Notes under the pieces: generated by a model
Told to the model about the DNA's origin: nothing
Database searches by the model: none
Seen by the model: the letters and a program-made list of their open reading frames with translations, nothing else
NCBI GenBank assembly: GCA_028702365.1
Contig: JAQVOZ010000042.1
Location: 1-9,289, forward strand
Reading direction: 5' to 3'
From: Candidatus Omnitrophota bacterium
GTDB taxonomy: Bacteria; Omnitrophota; Gorgyraeia; Duberdicusellales; 4484-171
DNA: 9,289 nucleotides
Made by a program: the position numbers and the translations under genes
Part shown: positions 1 through 6,487 of the stretch, piece after piece
Layout of the letters: each line of letters begins with the position of its first letter
Position numbering within the stretch: position 1 is the stretch's first letter

Positions 1-1
1 T

Positions 2-565
2 ATACTGAAAGTAATAATCATCCAGCTTGTAAGTTTAAAGACCAAAGAAAAAATGTCTAAACGAAAAGGAACGGCAGTTCTTCTTTCGGATTTGATAAAA
101 GAAGTCGGGAAAGATACCGCCAGATTTTATTATCTTACAAGAAAAAACTCCTCGCACCTGGATTTTGATATTGACCTTGCCAAGGCGACTTCCTTCGATA
201 ATCCGTTATATTATATCCAGTACAGTTGCGCGCGTATTGAAAGTATTTTTGAAAAAGCAGCAGGAAAAAAAATAGATTTAAAATACAGTGAATTTCTGCA
301 GAGCGAAGAAGAATTATCATTGCTAAGAGCCCTGTTGCAGTTTTCTTATACCTTGGAAAAGGCTTGTTATTCCCTTGAGCCGGTATTTATAATTGAATAT
401 TTAAAAAGTATCGCGGCATTATTCCATAAGTTTTATGAAACAAACAGAGTGATAGGAGAAAATGAAGACGCTCAAACTGCGAGATTGAATCTCCTCGCGG
501 CAACGCGAATAGTTTTGCATTGCGGATTAAATCTGCTTGGGATAACTCCCGTAAAAAAGATGTAA
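2..565 (+). CDS. argS: Arginyl-tRNA synthetase, C-terminal part (5' end cut by window edge)
   Basis: This is the last 187 residues of arginyl-tRNA synthetase, a cytoplasmic class I enzyme that charges tRNA-Arg with arginine using ATP. The open frame runs in from the left edge, so the ATG at base 53 is internal and not the start. That ATG is the Met of the class I signature KMSKRKG (window residues 17-23), which binds ATP in the catalytic core. It is followed by a segment typical of ArgS (VGKDTARFYYL, then a DFDIDLA stretch). From about window residue 53 the helical DALR-type anticodon-binding domain begins, with NPLYYIQYSCAR near its start, and the protein ends LGITPVKKM, the usual ArgS C-terminus. 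The Rossmann core and HIGH motif lie outside the window. No terminator is visible after the stop; recJ begins 43 bp downstream on the same strand but has its own promoter-like sequence. Identification is secure. Confidence 0.95.
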   Translation: MLKVIIIQLVSLKTKEKMSKRKGTAVLLSDLIKEVGKDTARFYYLTRKNSSHLDFDIDLAKATSFDNPLYYIQYSCARIESIFEKAAGKKIDLKYSEFLQSEEELSLLRALLQFSYTLEKACYSLEPVFIIEYLKSIAALFHKFYETNRVIGENEDAQTARLNLLAATRIVLHCGLNLLGITPVKKM

Positions 566-578
566 TTTGGCAGATAAC

Positions 579-587
579 TGCTATAAT
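579..587 (+). promoter_or_regulatory. Extended -10 promoter for recJ
   Basis: TGCTATAAT is a perfect extended -10 element (TGn plus TATAAT) in the argS-recJ gap. No good -35 box lies 16-18 bp upstream, as is common for extended -10 promoters. Transcription would start near base 594, giving a leader of only about 15 nt before the recJ ATG at 609, and that leader has no clear Shine-Dalgarno. Confidence 0.6.
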
Positions 588-608
588 TGATCTTAGACAA
601 TAAAAGAA

Positions 609-2279
609 ATGAAACGCCGTATTTGGAAAATAAAAGAAGTTACTCCGCAAGCTAAGCTCTTAAGCCAAAAACACAATATATCCGTATACCTTGCCCAGAT
701 ACTGCTTAACAGAAGTATTGAAGAAAAAGAACTTCCTGCCTTTTTAAGCCATAATATTGAATCTTTGCATTCGCCATTTCTTTTGCCTGATATCCAGAAA
801 GCTATCCGGCGCATAGAAAAGGCGATAGAGGATAAAGAAAAGATTATTGTTGTGGGAGATTATGATGTCGACGGAGTTACTTCGCTTGCTATTTTTAATG
901 AATTCGTTAAGGGCCACCAGAATTTATTTTCTTTTTACATTCCCCATCGCGTTAATGAAGGATATGGTTTAAATACAGATGTAATAGAGAAGGCAAAAAA
1001 AGATAATCAAACATTGCTTATTGCTTTTGACTGCGGCACAAATTCTTTAAAAGAAATAGAATTAGCACATTCTTACGGTATTGATGCAATAGTCATCGAT
1101 CACCATCATCCTAAGGAAGGCCTGAACAAAGCATACGCATTTATAAATCCTAAACGCTCCGATTGCAATTACCCCTTTAAAGATTTAAGCGCCGGCGCGC
1201 TGGCGTTTAAATTTTTACAAGCACTTACTAAAAAAGATTGCAGTGAGGCTCTCGATTTGGTGGCATTATCTTTAGTTTGCGACGTAGTTCCCCTAAAAGG
1301 AGAAAACAGAATACTTTTAAAAGAAGGACTTAGAGTGCTACGCGTAAGCAAGCGTCCGGCAATTGAGGCGCTTTGTAAAGTAGCCAAAATAAGACAGGAA
1401 AACATAAGTACTTTCCATATAGGCTATATTCTTGGCCCCCGCATTAATGCATCCGGAAGGGTTGCCTCAGCGCACGATTCGCTACAAATGTTTTTAAGCG
1501 AAGACCGCGGAAATGTTTTAAACATTGCTTTGAAACTTCAGGAATACAATTTGAAGCGTAAGGCAATTGAAATGAATATACTGAAAGAAGCCGAACAGAA
1601 AATTGAACAGGATGCATCAAACGAGTACGCAATAGTTGTTTCGGGAGAGAATTGGCATTCAGGAGTGCTCGGGATAGTTGCTTCGCGCCTTGCCGATAAA
1701 TATTACCGGCCTTCTTTTGTAATTTCTTTTGATGACATTTCAGGCCGCGGTTCAGCGCGCTCAATACACAGTGTTCATCTTATGGAAGCGCTGAAGGAGT
1801 GCGCAAGTTCTCTTTCCGGTTACGGTGGGCACAAAAAAGCAGCAGGTTTAGAAATTTTTAAAGAAGGATTAGAAGAGTTTAAACAGCGGATAAATACTTA
1901 TATTAAAAATAACACAAAACCAATAGACCTTATCCCGATTCTTGATATAGATTTGAGATTGAATTTTAGTGACGTATCTATGGGGTTGATAGAGGAGTTG
2001 GAGCGCTTAGAGCCATTTGGAGAAGAAAATACAAAACCGATGTTTATAAGCTGTTCTATCTGCAAGAAGAACAAACCAAAAAGAATAAATAGTGGTTATT
2101 CTATCTGGTTAAGCGATGGGGAAAAAACTCTCGAAGGGGCAATTTACGATAAAGAAATACTTGAGGTAATAGAATACGCAGAGAATTTCGATATTGCTTA
2201 TTCTTTAGATAAGAATAACTATCACAACGAGCCGCTACTTGTTATCAGGGACGTTCGCCTTTCTGGCAGCGAAATTTAA
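609..2279 (+). CDS. recJ: Single-stranded-DNA-specific exonuclease RecJ
   Basis: RecJ is a cytoplasmic 5'-to-3' single-strand DNA exonuclease used in recombination, mismatch and base excision repair; it needs Mn2+ or Mg2+. The 556-residue length is close to the family norm (about 560-580). The DHH phosphoesterase domain is clear: GDYDVDG at residues 83-89 (metal-binding Asp residues), FDCG at 140-143, and the DHHH signature at 164-167. GPRINASGR (276-284) follows. The DHHA1 domain contains GENWHSGVLGIVASRL from 346 and the glycine-rich GYGGHKKAAG at 404-413. The C-terminus carries the EPFGEEN motif of the RecJ OB-fold and ends with the typical VRDVRLSG. The start at 609 gives the usual RecJ N-terminus (KRRIWKI) and sits 21 nt after an extended -10 box with no evident Shine-Dalgarno. 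The last 45 bp overlap the 3' end of rpmB on the opposite strand. All active-site motifs are intact. Confidence 0.97.
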   Translation: MKRRIWKIKEVTPQAKLLSQKHNISVYLAQILLNRSIEEKELPAFLSHNIESLHSPFLLPDIQKAIRRIEKAIEDKEKIIVVGDYDVDGVTSLAIFNEFVKGHQNLFSFYIPHRVNEGYGLNTDVIEKAKKDNQTLLIAFDCGTNSLKEIELAHSYGIDAIVIDHHHPKEGLNKAYAFINPKRSDCNYPFKDLSAGALAFKFLQALTKKDCSEALDLVALSLVCDVVPLKGENRILLKEGLRVLRVSKRPAIEALCKVAKIRQENISTFHIGYILGPRINASGRVASAHDSLQMFLSEDRGNVLNIALKLQEYNLKRKAIEMNILKEAEQKIEQDASNEYAIVVSGENWHSGVLGIVASRLADKYYRPSFVISFDDISGRGSARSIHSVHLMEALKECASSLSGYGGHKKAAGLEIFKEGLEEFKQRINTYIKNNTKPIDLIPILDIDLRLNFSDVSMGLIEELERLEPFGEENTKPMFISCSICKKNKPKRINSGYSIWLSDGEKTLEGAIYDKEILEVIEYAENFDIAYSLDKNNYHNEPLLVIRDVRLSGSEI

Positions 2280-2492
2280 TTTCCCGCTTTTTATGCACTT
2301 TGTGCACACAAGAACCTTTTTCATCTCTCCGTTTATGATAAGTTTCCTTTTCTGAAGATTAGGCAGGAATTTCCTTTTGGTGATACCTGTTGTTTTCTTT
2401 CCTACTCCGCCTTCTCTTTTGGCTTTACCGCGCCTGCGTATAGAATTACCGCCTATGGCTTTTTTGTTACAAATTTCGCAATGCCTGCTCAT
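2235..2492 (-). CDS. rpmB: 50S ribosomal protein L28, zinc-binding form
   Basis: L28 is a small basic protein of the large ribosomal subunit. The 85-residue product starts MSRHCEIC and carries two CxxC pairs (C5/C8 and C63/C66), the zinc-ribbon (C+) form of L28. The core FLPNLQKRKLIINGEMKKV followed by CTKCIKSGK is diagnostic. A Lys/Arg/Gly-rich segment at residues 19-41 is typical of rRNA-binding extensions. The start is well supported: AAGGAG at 2500-2505 lies 7 nt upstream of the ATG, and a near-consensus promoter precedes it. Many L28 proteins end shortly after the second CxxC and SGK; here about 15 further residues (ending VPDNK) are encoded inside the antisense of recJ, giving a 45-bp tail-to-tail overlap. 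It stands alone and is not paired with rpmG. Confidence 0.96.
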   Translation of the reverse strand: MSRHCEICNKKAIGGNSIRRRGKAKREGGVGKKTTGITKRKFLPNLQKRKLIINGEMKKVLVCTKCIKSGKLNFAARKANVPDNK

Positions 2493-2542
2493 CGTTATGC
2501 TCCTTTTTAATATGGTATATTTTTTTGTTCAAAATTAGTATA

Positions 2543-2570
2543 ACTATACTTATAAATCAGCTATTGTCAA
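2543..2570 (-). promoter_or_regulatory. Sigma70-type promoter for rpmB
   Basis: On the minus strand TTGACA (2570-2565) and TATAGT (2548-2543) are separated by 16 bp: a perfect -35 and a 5/6 -10. Transcription should start near 2536, giving a leader of roughly 43 nt that contains the AAGGAG ribosome-binding site at 2505-2500. Confidence 0.8.
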
Positions 2571-2629
2571 GAAAAATCTCAGCTGTTGGCCTAAAAGTCT
2601 TGAAAATAAAGGGGTTTTAGCTACTTTTC

Positions 2630-2658
2630 TTGAATTTTTCGTAAAAGTATGTTATACA
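2630..2658 (+). promoter_or_regulatory. Probable promoter of the c-di-GMP riboswitch transcript
   Basis: TTGAAT (2630-2635) and TATACA (2653-2658) are 17 bp apart; an overlapping TACAAT (2655-2660) is a possible alternative -10. Initiation near 2665 would place about 30 nt before the riboswitch aptamer. It is divergent from the rpmB promoter 60 bp to the left. Both boxes are only 4/6 matches, so this is a moderate prediction supported mainly by its position. Confidence 0.5.
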
Positions 2659-2694
2659 ATAAATAGAAACCGAAAGCTCTTTAAAAACAGGCAA

Positions 2695-2787
2695 TTATAT
2701 TGATAAGGGCAAACTCCGGGAAATCGGGGGGCGCAAAGCTTAGAGAGCCTAAAGCCGTATGGCTATGGTAGTCAGCTGCCGATATAG
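2695..2787 (+). ncRNA. Cyclic di-GMP-I (GEMM-I) riboswitch aptamer
   Basis: The GEMM-I core elements appear in order: AAGGGCAAAC (2705-2714), a five-pair stem (2714-2718 with 2725-2729) capped by a GAAA tetraloop (2720-2723) closed by a G-U pair, GCGCAAAGC (2731-2739), CCTAAA (2748-2753) with a short hairpin (2753-2764), then TATGG (2764-2768) and GCCG (2778-2781). CCTAAA with TATGG closely matches the 11-nt tetraloop receptor that docks the GAAA loop in this class. By alignment with the Vibrio Vc2 aptamer, the base equivalent to G20 is G2708 and the intercalating A47 is A2735. G at position 20 predicts preference for c-di-GMP over 3',3'-cGAMP. The P1 closing helix is AT-rich and its ends are approximate. 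The aptamer is followed after about 15 nt by an intrinsic terminator and then a gene for a secreted protein, the usual expression-platform layout. Confidence 0.92.
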
Positions 2788-2801
2788 TAAAAAAGAATTT
2801 C

Positions 2802-2840
2802 AAAACCCATAGTCATTTAAAACTATGGGTTTTTTATTTT
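2802..2840 (+). terminator. Riboswitch-controlled intrinsic terminator
   Basis: CCCATAGT (2806-2813) pairs with ACTATGGG (2822-2829), extended by AAAA/TTTT, with an 8-nt loop and a T-rich run at 2830-2840. The 5' arm is also complementary to aptamer bases: 2807-2814 can form eight contiguous pairs (one G-U) with 2761-2768, which lie in the tetraloop-receptor strand. A folded, ligand-bound aptamer would hide 2761-2768 and let the terminator form, so c-di-GMP is predicted to switch the downstream gene off. Confidence 0.88.
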
Positions 2841-2842
2841 AG

Positions 2843-2884
2843 ACACAGATATTCACAGGTGATTTTATCTGTGGGTATCTGTGT
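2843..2884 (+). repeat. Hairpin between terminator and Shine-Dalgarno
   Basis: ACACAGATA (2843-2851) pairs perfectly with TATCTGTGT (2876-2884). Inside it CACAG (2854-2858) pairs with CTGTG (2869-2873) across a TT/GG internal loop. The hairpin ends 4 nt before the Shine-Dalgarno. It has no T-run, so it is not a second terminator. It may stabilise the mRNA 5' region or be a short repeat insertion. Confidence 0.55.
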
Positions 2885-2888
2885 GTTT

Positions 2889-2900
2889 AAGGAGGAGGTG
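2889..2900 (+). promoter_or_regulatory. Strong ribosome-binding site that fixes the start of the secreted protein
   Basis: AAGGAGGAGGTG is a near-perfect Shine-Dalgarno ending 4 nt before the ATG at 2905 (AAGGAGG itself is 9 nt away). It rules out the in-frame GTG at 2881, which lies upstream of it and inside the hairpin. It is the strongest ribosome-binding site in the window. Confidence 0.85.
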
Positions 2901-2904
2901 TGTT

Positions 2905-3246
2905 ATGTTAAAGAAGACCGTGGCCCTTTTGCTTGTGAGTTTCATGGCGATATCTGTAGTAGCGCTTGCTGAAGAAAACAATGCGCTTAACAAATTAGGC
3001 AGAGGTTTAGCTAATGCAGTTACCGGTATAGTAGAGGTTCCTAAGCAAATATACCTTGTTTCAAAAGAGAGAGAGCCTGTCACAGGTATAACCTATGGTA
3101 CGGCGAAAGGTATATGCTACGGGTTATTGCGTACAGGGGCAGGAGTTTATGATTCAGTAACATTCGCAATACCTCCTTACGATAAACCTATTATGGAACC
3201 TGAATATGCATTTGAGGGTTGGCAGCCCGCATCTGCAGAAAAGTAG
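2905..3246 (+). CDS. Small secreted protein resembling the exosortase-associated TIGR04073 family
   Basis: This 113-residue protein begins with a clear Sec signal peptide: Lys3-Lys4, a hydrophobic stretch at residues 6-21 and a likely cut after ALA22. The mature part starts with acidic and polar residues and continues KLGRGLANAVTGIVEVPKQI, then a Gly-rich middle (GITYGTAKGICYGLLRTGAGVYDSVT) and a Pro-rich end with PPYDKPIMEPEY. This arrangement matches my memory of the TIGR04073 family, short exported proteins found in bacteria with exosortase/PEP-CTERM systems; its molecular role is not known. I have not searched it. No exosortase, PEP-CTERM or EPS gene is visible here, so it is an orphan in this window. 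Expression is predicted to be controlled by the c-di-GMP-I riboswitch and terminator upstream. An intrinsic terminator follows the stop, so the unit is monocistronic. Confidence 0.85.
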   Translation: MLKKTVALLLVSFMAISVVALAEENNALNKLGRGLANAVTGIVEVPKQIYLVSKEREPVTGITYGTAKGICYGLLRTGAGVYDSVTFAIPPYDKPIMEPEYAFEGWQPASAEK

Positions 3247-3269
3247 ATAATATCTGAGATTGTAGGGGA

Positions 3270-3312
3270 AAAGGGTGTAAGTTGCAATAAAATTTACACC
3301 CTTTTATTTTTT
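3270..3312. terminator. Intrinsic terminator between convergent genes, probably bidirectional
   Basis: Bases 3270-3281 (AAAGGGTGTAAG) pair with 3293-3304, with an 11-nt loop. On the plus strand it is followed by a T-rich run to 3312, ending the riboswitch-controlled gene. On the minus strand the stem is followed by only TTTT, so it may also stop transcripts of the TPR gene, less efficiently. Confidence 0.8.
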
Positions 3313-3355
3313 ATATTTACAGTTGGCCCAAAAAAATCAAGGCCTGCATTTTGGG

Positions 3356-4438
3356 TTAAAGTGCTTTGTACGCTTCGTCTATCCTTTGCAGCAATTTGCG
3401 GTTTTCAATCTTGGCGGCAAGCGCTTTTGCTTTTTTTAAATAAGAAGCAGCCTTTTTCTTGTCAGCAGTGCTTATGTAAACCATCGCGATATTGTAATAA
3501 ATTTTTGGATTATCTTTTTCAAGGTTCAAAGCTTTACGTAAAGCGCTAAGTGCTTCGTCGTATTTTTTCAACTCTCCAAATATTGCCCCCATATTCATAT
3601 AAGCTTTTACGTTTTGCGGATTTAATTTTACTGTCTTATCGAAACAATTAAGCGCTTCATCGAAATTCCTTGAGTTCGTATATACAACTCCCAGCCTGTA
3701 ATAGTTTTCCTGGTTATCCGGATTTAACAGGATGCTTACTTTAAAAAGAGCTATTGCTTCTTCATTCCTTTTATTTTCAAAGGACAATGAACCTTCCTGC
3801 AGAAGTATTTGCGCAAGTTTTTTATCTTCTTTATGATTTTTTATTATTGAAAAAAGAGTTTCATCGCAGCTACGCACAATATCTTTACGGTCTTGTTCTC
3901 TAAAAATTACTCTCGCCTTTAAAATATCTATAAGGGCAGCGCCTTCTTTGCCCTGCCTTAGATACAGTATACCGCAATTCAACAAAGCATCGCTAAGTTC
4001 GGGGTTTAAGGAAAGTGCTTTGTTATAATAATCGATAGCTTCCCGGTATTTCGATAATTTTTGAAAACAAGAACCCAGGTTACAAAATATAACATCCTGT
4101 TTTGTTTCATCCGTAAGCTTTAGTGATTTTTCGAGAATCGTTACCGCTTTTTCAAAATTTTTACGTTTCATTGAAATAGCCGCTATATTTATGTAGCTGT
4201 CTGGCCTTTCCGGCATAAGTTTTTGGGCTTTATAAAATAAATATTTTGCTTTGCTCAGCTTATTCTGCTCAAAATAATATAAACCCTGGTCTATGCAGTC
4301 CTTATATGAAATATCCGGATTTGTTCCAGGGGTGTCGCTGTCGGTTTTGGCAGCCAGTTCTTTGGTTTGCGCTATCGCGGTATTTATAAAAATAATATGT
4401 AAGCCAAAAACAAGTAAAATAAATTTTGCATTTCGCAT
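3356..4438 (-). CDS. Exported tetratricopeptide (TPR) repeat protein
   Basis: The 360-residue product has an N-terminal signal peptide (residues 1 to about 23, hydrophobic core FILLVFGLHIIFI, likely cut after AIA) and is otherwise built of TPR helices. Repeats are recognisable at about residues 46-79, 80-113, 114-148 and 149-182, then after a less regular linker at about 212-245, 246-279, 280-313 and 314-347. Typical signatures are YREAIDYYNKALSLNP and YDEALSALRKALNL. TPR arrays are protein-protein scaffolds; the partner here is unknown, and the signal peptide puts it in the periplasm or exported. No enzymatic domain is present. The ATG at 4438 is preferred because it gives a complete signal peptide, but no Shine-Dalgarno precedes it. 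It lies 83 bp after the helicase stop on the same strand, so co-transcription is plausible although the gap carries a GC-rich hairpin. Confidence 0.85.
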   Translation of the reverse strand: MRNAKFILLVFGLHIIFINTAIAQTKELAAKTDSDTPGTNPDISYKDCIDQGLYYFEQNKLSKAKYLFYKAQKLMPERPDSYINIAAISMKRKNFEKAVTILEKSLKLTDETKQDVIFCNLGSCFQKLSKYREAIDYYNKALSLNPELSDALLNCGILYLRQGKEGAALIDILKARVIFREQDRKDIVRSCDETLFSIIKNHKEDKKLAQILLQEGSLSFENKRNEEAIALFKVSILLNPDNQENYYRLGVVYTNSRNFDEALNCFDKTVKLNPQNVKAYMNMGAIFGELKKYDEALSALRKALNLEKDNPKIYYNIAMVYISTADKKKAASYLKKAKALAAKIENRKLLQRIDEAYKAL

Positions 4439-4460
4439 GTTTTACAGGTTTTATCTATGG

Positions 4461-4485
4461 ACCAGTCCCGCTTGGATGGGACGGT
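4461..4485. repeat. GC-rich palindrome between helicase and TPR genes
   Basis: GTCCC (4465-4469) pairs with GGGAC (4478-4482), and ACC (4461-4463) with GGT (4483-4485) around one bulged A; the loop is 8 nt. It is the GC-richest spot in an AT-rich gap and has no T-run on either strand, so it is not an ordinary terminator. The GGGACGGTTC string resembles palindromic sequences found beside REP-associated tyrosine transposases in other genomes, but no such gene is present. Confidence 0.5.
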
Positions 4486-4521
4486 TCAGGGTTTCCTACT
4501 ACAGTACAAGACTTTAGGGCT

Positions 4522-6468
4522 TTATATTTCCTGCCTCAGTTGTTTTTCCGCATCTATGACATCGCGGTTTGTTCTGGTAAGGCAATGCGCCATTTTATTT
4601 TTAAGGCCTTCGCTGATGATTTTGGAAGAACGAATTTCTTTTATTACCTGGATACTCATTCTGAAATACCGGACAATCTCGCCTTCATCTATTTCGCAAA
4701 ATTTATTCAATTTAGTAAAACTTGCGCCTTCGAACCAGGCTTGGGCAGCTTCGCTTAAATTAAAATAAAACTTTTTGCTTAAAGGATAAATCCGAAAACT
4801 TCTTTCCTGTTTATGGATACCCGCGATAAACCTGTTTAATTCGTTTTTAAGCCTTTTAACCCTTTTATTTAAGTGGGGTTTTCTTTCTCCTTTACGCGGT
4901 TCATAAGTAAGTGCGTTAATTACCATAAAAAGGCTCGCTTCATCAAGCGAATCAAGAAATCCCGTATCAAAGAGCTCTCCTATTTGCAATTCAAAGCTAT
5001 AAACCTTGGAAGCCAAATCCGCTTTCCAGCTTATGCCGCCTTCGATTATATAATTTAAGCTTTTCAGTAATGAAACTTTTCTTTTAAGTAAGCCCAGTAC
5101 TTCTTTTTTTTCAAAAGAATCAGCCTGGCAGAAATGAAATGATTGGGGATAAATATCGAAAATTTTATCGCCCATTATTTTATATAGATTCAGTATTGTA
5201 GCATAACAGGAATTAAGCTGGCTCTCAATTGGTTCATAATTGCCGTAAATTACATCGGAAAGTGCGGCCAAGTCTATGTGGCAGGGATTTATTTTCATAA
5301 AGACATTGCCTTCTTTGTCTATCCCGCGCCTTCCAGCTCGGCCTGCCATCTGGTAGAAGTCGCGCGTTTTTAAATAGCCGTGGTATCTTCCGTAAAATTT
5401 GGATAATGCGTCAAACACAACTGTTCTTGCCGGCATATTTATTCCAAGCGCAAAGGTTTCTGTTGTAAAAATAAGTTTTATAAGCCCGGTTGTAAAAAGC
5501 TGTTCAATTATTTCTTTTAGAGTAGGTAACAGCCCCGCATGATGGTAGGCAATACCTTTTTTGATTAAAGGATATAAAAAACTTATATGAGGAGAAGATG
5601 ATATGTCAAACTTAGCTACAAGCTCATTGAATAGCTTGGTTATTCTTCCTTGCTCATCGGGGTTAAGAAAATTAAAATAGGCTACTTCCTGCGCCAAATC
5701 TTCACAGCGCCTGCGCGAGAATGAAAAATACAGAGCAGGCAGCGCATTATTTTTTCTTAAGTATTCGATAAGGGTGTTCATCCTGTTTGCTTTTACCTGA
5801 AGGTATTGATGGTGCGCTTCGCGGTCATTTATTTTTTCTTTGAGGAAATTTGATTCTTTTAGGGCGTTTAAATTAGCAAAAAATGCATTATTACATTGAA
5901 AGAAAAAATGTAACGGCACCGGCCGCACCTTTTCTTTAACCGCCATAAGCGGGAATTTATGGACTTTTTTAAACCATTCAACGAATTGGTCGATATTTGG
6001 TATGGTTGCGGAAAGCGCCAGCATTTTCATATGGGGCGGAAGCAGTATTATTGCCTCTTCCCATACAGTGCCTCTTTCTATGTCGGCAAGATAATGAATT
6101 TCATCAAAGATTAACCATTCCCGGTGCTGAAATTCTTCAGGGTCAACCAGGATTGCGTTACGGAATATCTCGGTTGTCATAATCAAGATTGGCGCATCTC
6201 TGTTTATGCTTACATCGCCGGTAAGAATTCCCACCTGGCCCGGGTATTTTTTAGAAAAATCGCGGTATTTTTGGTTGGAAAGCGCTTTTATCGGGGCAGT
6301 ATAGATTACGCCTTTATTGTTTTCCATGCAGTCATTGATTATGTATTCGGCAATAAGAGTTTTTCCTGCGCCTGTCGGCGCACTCACGATTACGGAATTG
6401 CCGCCTTTTGCATAATCTATAGCTTCCTGCTGGAATTTGTCTAACTGGAAAGAATGTTCCATAGTCAT
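4522..6468 (-). CDS. Ski2-like superfamily 2 DEAD/DEAH-type RNA helicase
   Basis: This 648-residue protein is an ATP-dependent nucleic acid helicase of the Ski2/Mtr4/HelY type; members usually unwind RNA with 3'-to-5' polarity, and some act in RNA turnover. Motifs in order: an aromatic/Gln region near residues 12-14, Walker A APTGAGKT (30-37), TAPIKALSNQK (57-67, motif Ia), TGD (83-85), TTE (98-100), Walker B DEIH (122-125), SAT (153-155, motif III), motif V in TTETFALGINMPAR (about 335-348) and motif VI QMAGRAGRRG (373-382). The GYLKTRDFYQMAGRAGRRG context is characteristic of Ski2 proteins. The last 260 residues are helical and do not obviously show a full DSHCT domain, and the protein is much shorter than Ski2 or HelY (900-1100), so it is a compact form. 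ATGs at 6468 and 6462 are both possible starts; neither has a Shine-Dalgarno. Its own extended -10 promoter lies 19 nt upstream. Confidence 0.92.
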   Translation of the reverse strand: MTMEHSFQLDKFQQEAIDYAKGGNSVIVSAPTGAGKTLIAEYIINDCMENNKGVIYTAPIKALSNQKYRDFSKKYPGQVGILTGDVSINRDAPILIMTTEIFRNAILVDPEEFQHREWLIFDEIHYLADIERGTVWEEAIILLPPHMKMLALSATIPNIDQFVEWFKKVHKFPLMAVKEKVRPVPLHFFFQCNNAFFANLNALKESNFLKEKINDREAHHQYLQVKANRMNTLIEYLRKNNALPALYFSFSRRRCEDLAQEVAYFNFLNPDEQGRITKLFNELVAKFDISSSPHISFLYPLIKKGIAYHHAGLLPTLKEIIEQLFTTGLIKLIFTTETFALGINMPARTVVFDALSKFYGRYHGYLKTRDFYQMAGRAGRRGIDKEGNVFMKINPCHIDLAALSDVIYGNYEPIESQLNSCYATILNLYKIMGDKIFDIYPQSFHFCQADSFEKKEVLGLLKRKVSLLKSLNYIIEGGISWKADLASKVYSFELQIGELFDTGFLDSLDEASLFMVINALTYEPRKGERKPHLNKRVKRLKNELNRFIAGIHKQERSFRIYPLSKKFYFNLSEAAQAWFEGASFTKLNKFCEIDEGEIVRYFRMSIQVIKEIRSSKIISEGLKNKMAHCLTRTNRDVIDAEKQLRQEI

Positions 6469-6487
6469 AAAAAATTAAACTGATAAT

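Noticed and set aside
2695..2787. GEMM-Ib (cGAMP) rather than c-di-GMP riboswitch
   Set aside because: The position equivalent to Vc2 base 20 is G, not A, which favours c-di-GMP.
2881..2904. In-frame GTG start for the riboswitch-controlled gene, adding eight residues
   Set aside because: The Shine-Dalgarno lies downstream of this GTG and 9 nt before the ATG at 2905, and the extra residues (CLRRRCV) would spoil the signal peptide start.
3327..3355. CCCAAAA/TTTTGGG inverted repeat abutting the TPR gene stop as a terminator
   Set aside because: The T-run is inside the loop and stem, not after it, and the stem is mostly A-T; the hairpin at 3270-3304 is the better terminator.
4426..4768. Plus-strand open frames of about 100 codons over the helicase 3' end
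   Set aside because: They are shadows of the helicase gene, with no ribosome-binding site and no recognisable protein features.
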